Positions 50,001-58,330 of a stretch of 64,000 nucleotides of DNA are shown here, one piece after another. This stretch comes from Sphaerochaeta halotolerans. Its GTDB lineage: Bacteria > Spirochaetota > Spirochaetia > Sphaerochaetales > Sphaerochaetaceae. The translations under genes and the position numbers were made by a program. The stretch spans positions 1-64,000 of the forward strand of contig NZ_QUWK01000010.1 of assembly GCF_003429665.1 (NCBI RefSeq), read 5' to 3'. Below the pieces are notes generated by a model, which saw only the letters and a list, made by a program, of their open reading frames with translations, had not been told where the DNA came from and did not search any database. How positions within the stretch are numbered: position 1 is the first letter of the stretch; each line of letters begins with the position of its first letter.

Positions 50001-50270
50001 TATATAGTGTCTTAGGTACTGATTCTTACATACAGACAAAACTTATACTACGTACATCACCCAGGAGATCAACAGGGGATTCCAATTGCAATTTTCTCAA
50101 CATGACATACGACGGGATTGTGCATTTGCTTCCAAAAGATATCCAACTACACATTGATGCTCCAAATACGTATTTCATTGAGGCAAGAAACTTGTAGTTT
50201 ACTTCCACGGGTAGTGTGGTTTTCCCTGTCATTTCATTGACAAAAGCGGTCCAATCTGACACCATACATC

Positions 50271-50987
50271 ATGATTCATTTCCATGGTTTTCCAATAGAT
50301 GATCTTGAAATACCAAGAAACCAGATGGAACCTTTGCAGTGTATCGATTGTGCCCTGATGCCGTATCGCGAATCATTGGACCTGCAGGTCAAACTTCATG
50401 AGAAAGTATCATCAGGAGCTTTACCATCGGTGATACTGTTAGTCGAACATCCCCCGGTCATCACACTTGGCTTACACAAAGACCACAATCAGTTGCGCCG
50501 AACGGAGAAACAGGTATCCGACATGGGCATCGATGTAGTACAGATACGAAGAGGTGGTGGAACCACCGCTCACAATCCAGGACAATTGGTAGTGTATCCG
50601 ATAGTGGATGTTGAAAAATTTGGTTTCCATGTAGCACCATTCGTCCACTACTTGGAGCATCTCGCCATGGACGTCCTTGCCAAGACTGGAATACAAGCAG
50701 AGAGAAGAAACCGATATCCCGGACTCTGGGTGCATGGGAGAAAAATCGCCTCGGTCGGCCTCCAGATAAGCAAAAAGACCAGTATGCACGGCATAGCAAT
50801 CAATCTATACAATGATCTTGGCATCTTTGACCACATTGTGCCATGTGGGATCGCTGGGGTGGAGATGACCAGTTCTGAAAGGGAGGGAGGGCTCAAAGTC
50901 CCGATGCAACACCTGAAGGATGTGGTTCAATCCAGACGAATCGATCTTCTCTTTGAGTATGGTGCGAAACTGGGGGCAATACGATGA
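50271..50987 (+). CDS. lipB: Lipoyl(octanoyl) transferase
   Basis: This enzyme moves octanoate from acyl carrier protein to lipoyl domains, the first step of lipoate assembly. It has 238 residues. Key motifs are LVEHPPVITLGLHKDHNQL (about 64), RRGGGTTAHNPGQLVVYPI (about 98-116), PGLWVHGRKIASVGLQI with the catalytic Lys (about 146-163), HGIAINLYNDLGIFDHIVPC with the catalytic Cys (about 170-189), then GIAGVEMTS. The N-terminal start is uncertain: no ribosome site precedes 50271, and an ATG at 50322 is an alternative. It overlaps lipA by 4 bases. The likely target is the lipoyl domain of AceF in the PDH operon. Confidence 0.95.
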   Translation: MIHFHGFPIDDLEIPRNQMEPLQCIDCALMPYRESLDLQVKLHEKVSSGALPSVILLVEHPPVITLGLHKDHNQLRRTEKQVSDMGIDVVQIRRGGGTTAHNPGQLVVYPIVDVEKFGFHVAPFVHYLEHLAMDVLAKTGIQAERRNRYPGLWVHGRKIASVGLQISKKTSMHGIAINLYNDLGIFDHIVPCGIAGVEMTSSEREGGLKVPMQHLKDVVQSRRIDLLFEYGAKLGAIR

Positions 50988-51847
50988 AATCCGATCATGT
51001 TCCTTTCCCTCCCTGGATCAGAAAGGGTTTGTCCACTGGGGTGCAATATCACAAAACGGAGGACCTTCTCGGGAGAATGGAAATTGACACCATCTGCAGG
51101 CAGGCCAATTGTCCCAACCAAAGTGAGTGCTGGACAAAAGGAACCGCTACCGTTTTGATTCTCGGCACCCTTTGCACCAGGAATTGCCCCTTCTGTTCTG
51201 TCTCCCATGGCATACCTGAGCATCCTGACAGCGATGAACCGAGAAGAATCGCAGAATTGTCAAGAGAACTGGGATTGCAATATCTCGTGATCACCAGCGT
51301 CGACCGGGACGATCTTCCCGACGGAGGGGCTTCGCAGTTCAGGGATGTAGTCGCTGCTTGCAGGAAGACAAATCCCTCGATGCGTTTTGAACTGTTGGTA
51401 CCCGACTTCAGGAATATTCAGGAAGAAGCCCTTGAAATCCTTGATCCGGTACGCCCTTTCATTTTCGGGCACAACTTGGAGACGGTACCTGAGTTATATG
51501 CTGTGGCTCGTCCCGGCGGGGAGTATGCCAGGTCGCTTCGGTTGCTCTCCATGGCCAGAAAGCGTTGGCCGGAAATTCCGATAAAAACATCCTTGATGCT
51601 TGGCCTAGGAGAAACTGAGGACCAAGTAAGACAGGTTCTCATTGATTTACGAACCATAGGGTGCGACCGCTTATGCTTGGGACAATACCTCAAACCCACT
51701 AAGCATTCCCTTCCAGTCAAGAAATTCATCCATCCTGATGATTTCGCCAAGTGGCGCGATGAGGCAAAGGCTATGGGGTTCAATTGGATACTTTCCGAAC
51801 CATTCGCTCGGAGCAGTTATCATGCCGAGGAGCCTAGTCACTTTTAA
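50984..51847 (+). CDS. lipA: Lipoyl synthase (radical SAM)
   Basis: This 287-residue radical SAM enzyme inserts two sulfur atoms into the octanoyl group on lipoyl domains. The auxiliary 4Fe-4S cluster cysteines are in ICRQANCPNQSECWTKGTA (about 36-54), and the radical SAM cluster is CTRNCPFCSVSHG (about 64-76). The conserved ITSVDRDDLPDGGASQF (about 103) and IKTSLMLGLGETEDQV (about 202) follow, and the C-terminal FARSSYHAEE ends with the conserved arginine-serine-serine cluster-ligand region. The ATG overlaps the lipB stop (ATGA). The gene is convergent with a decayed IS66 transposase fragment, whose frame overlaps its last 14 bases. Confidence 0.97.
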   Translation: MKSDHVPFPPWIRKGLSTGVQYHKTEDLLGRMEIDTICRQANCPNQSECWTKGTATVLILGTLCTRNCPFCSVSHGIPEHPDSDEPRRIAELSRELGLQYLVITSVDRDDLPDGGASQFRDVVAACRKTNPSMRFELLVPDFRNIQEEALEILDPVRPFIFGHNLETVPELYAVARPGGEYARSLRLLSMARKRWPEIPIKTSLMLGLGETEDQVRQVLIDLRTIGCDRLCLGQYLKPTKHSLPVKKFIHPDDFAKWRDEAKAMGFNWILSEPFARSSYHAEEPSHF

Positions 51848-52256
51848 TCGCTAAGGAGGAGGCCATTTCAAATCTGGCTTCCCCTATGATCAGAAGGCGA
51901 ATGAAAGGACACACGATTGGGCAAGGTTTTTGGAAGACGTCGAGAATATTCAAGAGAGACCTGTTCAATGTGATGCGCATGTAGCTGATTAGGAACATCT
52001 TCCTTCCCATCTGGGTAGTAATCGGGTCAAAGCAGTTGTCCGAAAGATCGATGTTCCAGGGCAGAAGTTTCTGACAATCCTTTTCAGTGGGGCAGTAGGG
52101 GCCCCTGTCCAGAAGAGCCCAAAGGTAATCCATCTCATTAATCTTGGTAAGCTTCGCGTTCTGGGCAAGCGTATGCATCACACTGGAAACCTTTGCCCCG
52201 CTATCAGTATTGGAAAAAAACCAGTTGGACGCACCCATTGAAAATGGGCGGGTCAA
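51834..52256 (-). pseudogene. IS66-family transposase, C-terminal remnant
   Basis: About 140 codons are open on the minus strand. GASNWFFSNTDSGAKVSSVM, then TKINEMDYLWALLDRGPYC and QKLLPWNIDLSD match the C-terminal block of IS66 transposases (usually RKNWLF..T..GA, Y-L and LLPW). The remaining about 60 residues are unlike the family. The large N-terminal and catalytic portion of a protein of about 500 residues is missing, as are the accessory genes and element ends. Confidence 0.7.
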
Positions 52257-52399
52257 TTGTTCAGTGGAAAATAGGAAATTTCGTATTTCTTGCGTTGTAC
52301 TAAATCGTGTGTGTCATGCAGGCCGGAGAAGGCATGGCCAAAGAATGCTGATTTTAGCACGCTCCCGCAGGCCGTCAGAATCCTAGGTCACGGCGGGAA

Positions 52400-52578
52400 C
52401 TACAATGACAAACGATCAGCAGGAACTGTTCTTGCCGCATCGATTGTGTTGGAATGAAAGTTGTCCTGAAAAAAGAGATTATGGAAGAACTCGATTAGAT
52501 ACTTGAATCCAGCAGCACCCAATCCTGCGATGGGTCCTACAAGGATACAGAGCAGACTAATGTAATTTGTCAGTTTTA
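52400..52578 (-). pseudogene. ClC chloride-channel/antiporter family, N-terminal remnant
   Basis: About 58 codons read TNYISLLCILVGPIAGLGAA, then GFKYLIEFFHNLFFQ, the first transmembrane helices of ClC proteins. The frame ends at a stop at 52400, before the selectivity-filter motifs. A ClC protein has over 400 residues, so this is a stub. It follows, in the same direction, the hypothetical gene at 52586-53071. Confidence 0.5.
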
Positions 52579-52585
52579 TATGAAT

Positions 52586-53071
52586 TCACAAATCGGCAGC
52601 AGTTACGTTCGCCACCACCTCTTCAATCTTCTCTGCCGCTCTCTTGATCACCACATAGCCCCTGTCGCTGATGGTCTCCTGGGGAGGTGCGTCCTTTCTC
52701 CTCATACTGAGCCAGAGAGCATCACTCCCTACAACCTGCTGGCAAGAGGTGACGAAGTGGGCGACCCTATCAGGTTCCTGTTTGTATGCTGTTAGACATT
52801 CTTCAAGAGAAGAAACCTCCAATTCTTTTGCAAGCTTTTTTGTTTCCTGATAGATATCAGCATAGATTTCACTGGTAGTATCGAGTAAGGAAAGCAGATA
52901 GAGAGAGGTCTCCAGAGTCAAAGGCCTGAAAAGTCTGAGCTGTAATGTAGTTGAAGTTTGGCCCATGTAATACCCTACAAGATCTCCAAAATCTGAATAC
53001 GCTTGTGAAATTTCGGTCGCAGTATCCCCTATGGCTTGGTAACACATTGCAAGTGTATCGTCATCTGTCAT
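52586..53071 (-). CDS. Hypothetical helical protein coupled to a GGDEF remnant
   Basis: This 161-residue protein is predicted to be all-helical and acidic, with no signal peptide or membrane segment. I do not recognise its family. It starts at 53071 with MTDDDTLAMCYQAIGDTATE and overlaps the 3' end of the GGDEF fragment by 4 bases, so it was translationally coupled to a diguanylate-cyclase-type protein that is now truncated. Its own frame is full-length and open, so it may still be made. It lies just upstream of the ClC remnant, in the same direction. A former signalling operon that lost its first gene is the simplest reading. Confidence 0.5.
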   Translation of the reverse strand: MTDDDTLAMCYQAIGDTATEISQAYSDFGDLVGYYMGQTSTTLQLRLFRPLTLETSLYLLSLLDTTSEIYADIYQETKKLAKELEVSSLEECLTAYKQEPDRVAHFVTSCQQVVGSDALWLSMRRKDAPPQETISDRGYVVIKRAAEKIEEVVANVTAADL

Positions 53072-53250
53072 TCTGAATCTCCTCCCAGGTTGCCAATAAT
53101 ACAGTTACGTCCTGCTTCCTTGGCTTGGAAGAGCAGGGAATCTGCCCGTTGCAGGGCATAATCCAGCGTATCATCGACAGTGATTAGGGTAAAGCCTCCA
53201 CCCAGTGAACATCCCTGTGAATTTGGATAGTGTTTGCAGATGTCTTTCAT
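53068..53250 (-). pseudogene. GGDEF-domain protein, C-terminal remnant
   Basis: About 60 codons remain. CSLGGGFTLITVDDTLDYAL then QRADSLLFQAKEAGRNCI match the last helix region of GGDEF diguanylate cyclases (RADxALYxAKxxGRN). The GG(D/E)EF active site itself lies in the lost part. Overlap with the following hypothetical gene is 4 bases. Confidence 0.65.
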
Positions 53251-53440
53251 TCCTGTTTCTTCTTCCTATACGGGGTGCTTGGAAACCAAGCTTGAGCGAA
53301 TGGGGAGGATGAAGATGTGCTGAAATTCATCAAGAATGGGAAGCTCTGAGAGCCGGTTACTGCACTTGAGTAATAAAAAGTCAGGAAGTTCATATGATGT
53401 GACTCATAGAGACGGTATTCTGGATACAGAAAGCAATATA

Positions 53441-53458
53441 GGGAGCCAAATGACTCCC
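53441..53458 (-). terminator. Terminator-like hairpin after the nucleoside/MTA operon
   Basis: GGGAG (53441-53445) pairs with CTCCC (53454-53458). It sits 7 bases beyond the last permease's stop codon on the minus strand and is followed there by TATATT. The stem is short. Confidence 0.5.
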
Positions 53459-53464
53459 TTCATA

Positions 53465-54412
53465 CTATTCATACACATCCCCAAGGGCTCTTGGTGCCTT
53501 TGTCTTGGAAGAGAAAAAGAGCAGCAGGACCAGGGTAACGATATAGGGGAGTGTAAGTACAAGGTCACCATAGGAAGAGGGTAGTTCCAACTTCTGTACC
53601 AGAACATAGCCAGCGCTACGTGCAAACCCGAAAAGAATGCAAGCAAGGAATGTCCTGCTGATCTTCCAGGAACCGAAGATGTAGGCAGCAATCGCAAGAT
53701 AACCAAAGCCCATGTAGATATTTGGGGAGAAAGTAGTCGAAATAGAGTAGGCAAAACACATACCACCAAGACCAGCTAACGCTCCACTTACAAGAACCGA
53801 TATGAATCGGATCTTCATTACGTTTCCGCCAGCGGCAGCGACTGCATGGGGATTGTCTCCGCACGCACGAATATGCATGCCAAACGGTGTCTTGTAGAGG
53901 ATATATGCCATGATCAAGGCAATCACAACAATAATCGGGACAAAGGTGTACAAATCTGTAAACAAAGCACCGAGGATAGGAATCTTGGAAAGCAGAGGAA
54001 CTGTGACCTTTGGAAAGATCTCCAGAAGGAACTTGTTCGAGGGTTGCCCGAATACTGATGCATTGATCTGGTTTGCTAAAAAGGCCGTCAAGGCAACGCT
54101 GAGCATGTTTATCACCACACCGCTGATAACCTGATTAGCCTTGAATTTTATGCACATCAGTGCATGCAGTGAAGCAAGCAATGCTCCTCCGACCATGGCA
54201 AATGCCAATGATGCATAAATAAGCAGTAGAGGATTTCCCGTAATCACACTGCTCAATAATGCATAACTCAGTCCCCCTGCAAATGCGCCAAAGCCAAGCA
54301 ATCCTTCCAAGGCCAGGTTGATGACACCGCTACCCTCACTGTAGATGCCTCCGATTGCGATAATGAAGAGTGGAATGGAAAAGGCAATTCCCTCGATGAT
54401 AATGCTATCCAT
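53465..54412 (-). CDS. Nucleoside-type ABC permease (NupQ/YufQ-like)
   Basis: This 315-residue inner-membrane permease belongs to the BMP-linked nucleoside transporter family. About 8-9 helices are present. Diagnostic blocks are ISLATPLIFAAL-like features of its partner and, here, GVINLALEGLLGFGAFAGGL (about 29-48), KANQVISGVVINMLSVALTA (about 91-110) and GGMCFAYSISTTFSPNIYMG (about 215-234). It forms the channel with the permease gene upstream (3-base gap) and the ATPase. It is the last gene of the operon that starts with a DeoR regulator, mtnP and mtnA. The likely substrate is a nucleoside such as methylthioadenosine or a purine nucleoside. Confidence 0.88.
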   Translation of the reverse strand: MDSIIIEGIAFSIPLFIIAIGGIYSEGSGVINLALEGLLGFGAFAGGLSYALLSSVITGNPLLLIYASLAFAMVGGALLASLHALMCIKFKANQVISGVVINMLSVALTAFLANQINASVFGQPSNKFLLEIFPKVTVPLLSKIPILGALFTDLYTFVPIIVVIALIMAYILYKTPFGMHIRACGDNPHAVAAAGGNVMKIRFISVLVSGALAGLGGMCFAYSISTTFSPNIYMGFGYLAIAAYIFGSWKISRTFLACILFGFARSAGYVLVQKLELPSSYGDLVLTLPYIVTLVLLLFFSSKTKAPRALGDVYE

Positions 54413-54414
54413 AC

Positions 54415-55545
54415 TTAGACCTCCTCAACTTCGCGGGCATATCGATTTGCAAGAGCCCTGAAGAAAATACCGATTGCACTGAACAGCAACAAAATACTGG
54501 TAATCAGTGCAGCGATCTCACGGAGTACCTGCATCCTTGAAGACATATAGGTTGTACCTGAGTCGAAGATCATAACAAGCAGAGAAGCAAAGAAGCTCCC
54601 GATGGCGGATGTGTTTCCGAGAAGCGCGACCGCAATGGAGTCAAATCCAAGAGCGGGAAGCACTCTCGGTTGAATCGATGCATTGCTGCCAAGGTAGTAG
54701 GAAACGCCAGCCAAACCAGCAAGCGAACCACTGATTAACATCGTGGTAATCACGGTTTTTCCCACATTGATGCCCGCATAGTTGCTTGCCTTGCTATTCA
54801 GTCCCACTGCTTGCAGTTCAAACCCAAACCGAGTACGGGTTATGAAGTAACGAATCAGGAAAACGGTGATCAAGGCAAGCGGAAATACCAAGTTGATCTC
54901 CATCTTCAAATTCATGATGGGGTAGTCGAACAATGTCAAACGGGCATTCTGTCCTACCTCGACCGACTGACGGGTGATGGGATCGACAAACCTGGTTTGG
55001 ATGAAGAAGCTGACCACATAACTGATGATGTAGTTGAGCATAATCGCTACCACCACCTCGTTCATATTAAAGCGGTGTCTGAGATATCCGATCAATACCC
55101 CGATCAAGCCTCCTGCGACAACCCCGATCAAGACAACCAAGGGTTTAGCAATAATAGGAGCAAGGGAAGAGTATCCTACGAGGATCGTTGCAATAAATCC
55201 CGAGAAGACCATGATACCTGAGACGCAGATATTGAAAATACCGCTTTTCAGGGCTACTGCAACAGAAAGCGCTGCAAATATCATTGGGGTAGTGTAATTA
55301 AGCAGACTCATGAAGTCAGTCAGTTGACTCTTCTTTCCTGCATATCGTGTTTTAGGAAGAATGCCAGCACCTTGTAGTATACTACGGTACGCCTCAAAAG
55401 GATTCTTTCCCAATAATAACAACAATACACTGCCTGCTAGGAGACTAAGAAAGATACAGAATAGACTTACTCTCAGTAGCTGGTGCTTGCCTGGGCCACA
55501 ACAGATCATGAATATGCGTTTAAAAAGATTAGGCTTTTTCAACAT
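54415..55545 (-). CDS. Nucleoside-type ABC permease (NupP/YufP-like)
   Basis: This 376-residue permease is the first of the pair. About 9-10 helices are seen after a cytoplasmic start (MLKKPNLFKRIFM). Family blocks include TDFMSLLNYTTPMIFAALSV, ALKSGIFNICVSGIMVFSGF (about 106-125), LRHRFNMNEVVVAIMLNYII (about 160) and GVSYYLGSNASIQPRVLPA (about 280-298). The gene starts inside the 3' end of the ATPase gene (17-base overlap), and its stop lies 2 bases before the second permease, so the transporter proteins are translationally coupled. It works with the BMP binding protein encoded at 57.1-58.3 kb. Confidence 0.88.
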   Translation of the reverse strand: MLKKPNLFKRIFMICCGPGKHQLLRVSLFCIFLSLLAGSVLLLLLGKNPFEAYRSILQGAGILPKTRYAGKKSQLTDFMSLLNYTTPMIFAALSVAVALKSGIFNICVSGIMVFSGFIATILVGYSSLAPIIAKPLVVLIGVVAGGLIGVLIGYLRHRFNMNEVVVAIMLNYIISYVVSFFIQTRFVDPITRQSVEVGQNARLTLFDYPIMNLKMEINLVFPLALITVFLIRYFITRTRFGFELQAVGLNSKASNYAGINVGKTVITTMLISGSLAGLAGVSYYLGSNASIQPRVLPALGFDSIAVALLGNTSAIGSFFASLLVMIFDSGTTYMSSRMQVLREIAALITSILLLFSAIGIFFRALANRYAREVEEV

Positions 55546-57067
55546 GAACCCCCATCATATACTCGCCAACTTCGAGCTTTGTCATCTCTGATGCCTGCTT
55601 GATAGTCTGCACTTTCCCGTTGTAGAGAACCAGAATCGAGTCTGCAAGCTCCATGATTTCATCCAATTCCAAAGATATGAGCAGGATTGCCTTTCCTTGC
55701 GCTCTAAGCTCATCAATCTTCTTATGGATTGTTTCTATCGCCCCTACATCCAAACCTCGAGTAGGTTGCACGAAGATCAGGAGGTCTGCCTGAAGATTGA
55801 TCTCACGTGCAATGATGGCCTTCTGTTGGTTACCTCCGCTCATGCTTCTTGCAAGTGTGTTTACCCCTGAACCGCTGCGAATATCGTAGGTGGAGATAAG
55901 TTGCTTGGCGAGCGATTCCATCTCTTGCTTCTGTAGAACTCCACGGGAATTACTGTACGGATCCTGATAGTACTGCTTCAAACATAGATTCTCACGAAGC
56001 GGAAAATCGAGTATTAAACCCACTGATTGCCTGTCTTCCGGTATGTAGGCAACCCCTGATTCAATACGCTCACGTACCGTACAGCCACTGATGTCTTTAC
56101 CTGCAAGAAAAATTGCTCCTTCCTTGACCGGGAGCAACCCTGCAATGGCATCGGCAATCTCAACCTGTCCATTGCCTGCAACACCTGCAATAGAGAGGAC
56201 CTCTCCTCTGTGGAGTGTAAAACTTACCTTGTCAACCTTACGTATATGCTCATTTGTCTCAACAGAAAGCCCCTCTACCCTCAGTACTTCTGTACCCCGC
56301 TTATGCTCTGTTGATGAAAGGGTGAGAGATACTTCTCTTCCCACCATCAATGCACTCATTTCTTGTGTGGTGGTGGAAGCGACATCAAACACCCCAACCA
56401 TTTTTCCTTTGCAGAGAATGGCACAACGGTCAGCAATCTTCTTGATCTCATCCAATTTATGGGTAATGAGGATGATGGTTTTCCCGCTATCCCTAAGGTT
56501 TTTGATGATACCCAACAGGGATTCAATTTCTTGTGGGGTCAATACTGCAGTGGGTTCGTCAAAAATAAGTATCTCGGCATTCCGATAGAGCATTTTTAAA
56601 ATTTCAACACGTTGGCGTGTTGAGACCGGGATATCCTCAATGATACTCTCTGGGTCCACTTCCAACTGATACTGTTTGGAGAGCTCCCGTACTTTCTCTT
56701 TTGAAGATTGTATATCCACATAGGGAAAGAGCCCAAAGTAGCGTTTCTTTGGTTCGATTCCCATAATGATGTTCTCTGTAATGCTCTGGTTCTCCACCAA
56801 CATAAAATGCTGATGCACCATTCCGATGTTTAGGTCATTCGCAACAAGAGGACTAGAGATATGCTCCTTCTTTCCTCGTATGAGTATGTCCCCCTCATCA
56901 GGGATTTGCATGCCAAAGAGCATGCTCATCAATGTCGACTTACCTGCACCATTCTCGCCGAGAATAGCCAAGATTTCCCCTTTCTGGATAGAAAGTGAGA
57001 TGTCATTGTTCGCAACAATACCAGGAAATCGTTTGGTGATATGCCTGAATTCAACCAAAGTGTCCAC
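55529..57067 (-). CDS. Nucleoside-type ABC transporter ATPase (NupO/YufO-like, two nucleotide-binding domains)
   Basis: This 512-residue cytoplasmic ATPase has two ABC cassettes. Cassette 1: Walker A GENGAGKSTLMSML, signature-like VSTRQRVEILKMLYRNA and Walker B LIFDEPTAVLTPQ. Cassette 2: the GVAGNGQVEIADAIAG P-loop region typical of this family, signature MSGGNQQKAIIAREI and a second Walker B of form LLIFVQPTRGLDVGA, in which the usual Glu after Asp is absent. The start is GTG at 57067 with GAAGGGG upstream. It follows the BMP protein gene. The overlap with the next permease gene shows coupling. Confidence 0.92.
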   Translation of the reverse strand: MDTLVEFRHITKRFPGIVANNDISLSIQKGEILAILGENGAGKSTLMSMLFGMQIPDEGDILIRGKKEHISSPLVANDLNIGMVHQHFMLVENQSITENIIMGIEPKKRYFGLFPYVDIQSSKEKVRELSKQYQLEVDPESIIEDIPVSTRQRVEILKMLYRNAEILIFDEPTAVLTPQEIESLLGIIKNLRDSGKTIILITHKLDEIKKIADRCAILCKGKMVGVFDVASTTTQEMSALMVGREVSLTLSSTEHKRGTEVLRVEGLSVETNEHIRKVDKVSFTLHRGEVLSIAGVAGNGQVEIADAIAGLLPVKEGAIFLAGKDISGCTVRERIESGVAYIPEDRQSVGLILDFPLRENLCLKQYYQDPYSNSRGVLQKQEMESLAKQLISTYDIRSGSGVNTLARSMSGGNQQKAIIAREINLQADLLIFVQPTRGLDVGAIETIHKKIDELRAQGKAILLISLELDEIMELADSILVLYNGKVQTIKQASEMTKLEVGEYMMGVHVEKA

Positions 57068-57134
57068 GTCGTTTCGCCCCTTCTAAGAAAAGGCACTGGT
57101 ATCGTTTTGATACCAGTACCTATTGAACATAAAA

Positions 57135-58256
57135 TCAGTTTACCTTGAATTCCTCAGGAGTGAATCCGCCAAAGTTAGAGGCAGGGACGATTGTTCCGTC
57201 CTGGACAAGTTTATAAGCCTCCTCAAGTTTCTCTATAGTGGATGCGCTGAGCTGGTGGCGACCGCTTTCTTTTACAAATCCCGTAGAATCAGTGTCAGCC
57301 TTCAGCAATACATTGGCTCCTTCAAAGGTCCCATCCTGAATTCTGGAGAGGGCACGATGCACATTCAAACTCATTACCTTCAGTACACTGGTGAGAATGA
57401 TATTATTGTTTCCGACCTGGCCGTCATCCCACTGGTCGACATCGCAACCTATGACGTGGAGCTTTCCATTACTCTCCTTTGCAGCAGTGAAGACCCCGTT
57501 TCCGCTTGCTCCAGCTGCAACAAAGATGGTGTCTACGCCTTGGTCGAGTAGTTGTTGCCCGATGACTTTGCCGGTGGCTTCATCTGCGAACGAGCCAACA
57601 TAGTTGCCGCCTACATTCGCACCGGTTACATCAGTTCCAGCCCGTGAAGCAAGTTCAACGAGTTTTGCATTGGTACCGAGCTTTTCATTAGCATAGATGA
57701 CACCGCACTCAAACCCATATTGGTAATTGACGTTTGAGGGGTAGGCCACACCATTTACCACTGCAACCTTGTTTGTCTTGGTCTCAAGGGCAGCAGCAAC
57801 ACCAGCAAAGAATCCACTTTCTTGCTCTGCAAACATCATTGCATACACATTGGGAAGTTCAACCGTGTTGCCTGCAGCATCGGTGGGGTAGGTGTCTACC
57901 AGGATGAACTTGGTCTCCGGGTTTTCTTTAGCCAATTCGCCAATACCTGCAAACTGGAATCCAGTACACACAAGTACATCATACTCAGCAACAACATCAG
58001 CAGCTGTCTTCAAGGCAGCTGCAACATCCCCGCTGGGTTCACGAATTGCGGTAACTTGAGCTTCCGGATGCTCATCGATGAAGGCCAGGATTCCGTTATA
58101 GTTGTCCTGGTTGAATGAACCATCATCCACTCCACTCGGTGTGGTGATAATGGCAATATTCAAGCCTGCTGCCTGAGATGCCTTTTCAGTGGAACCTGCT
58201 GCGAACAGCATTCCTGCAATAAGAACAATTGCAATAAAACCAACAATTTTCTTCAT
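57135..58256 (-). CDS. BMP-family ABC substrate-binding protein (PnrA/BmpA-like)
   Basis: This periplasmic binding protein of the Bmp/PnrA type has 373 residues. AAGGAG lies before the ATG. It has a signal peptide (MKKIVGFIAIVLIAGMLF) ending near AAGSTEK. Family blocks are TPSGVDDGSFNQDNYNGIL (about 40-58, including the conserved DGSFN motif), FVAQEQSGFFAG-like AEQESGFFAGVAAAL, VAVVNGVAYPSNVNYQYGFE and HVIGCDVDQWDDGQVG. PnrA of Treponema binds purine nucleosides. It is encoded directly after mtnA, so methylthioadenosine or another purine nucleoside is the likely ligand. Not confirmed by a lipobox: no cysteine sits at the cleavage site. Confidence 0.92.
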   Translation of the reverse strand: MKKIVGFIAIVLIAGMLFAAGSTEKASQAAGLNIAIITTPSGVDDGSFNQDNYNGILAFIDEHPEAQVTAIREPSGDVAAALKTAADVVAEYDVLVCTGFQFAGIGELAKENPETKFILVDTYPTDAAGNTVELPNVYAMMFAEQESGFFAGVAAALETKTNKVAVVNGVAYPSNVNYQYGFECGVIYANEKLGTNAKLVELASRAGTDVTGANVGGNYVGSFADEATGKVIGQQLLDQGVDTIFVAAGASGNGVFTAAKESNGKLHVIGCDVDQWDDGQVGNNNIILTSVLKVMSLNVHRALSRIQDGTFEGANVLLKADTDSTGFVKESGRHQLSASTIEKLEEAYKLVQDGTIVPASNFGGFTPEEFKVN

Positions 58257-58330
58257 GTCTATCTCCTTCTGACTATTTTGTGATATCCATCATTTTCCAT
58301 GATGATTGATCCTCTTGATATTCCTTTTGA

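Noticed and set aside
50026-50265. Short minus-strand open frame between the CoA-disulfide reductase and lipB genes
   Set aside because: No ribosome site, no recognised motif, and not clearly above chance for its length.
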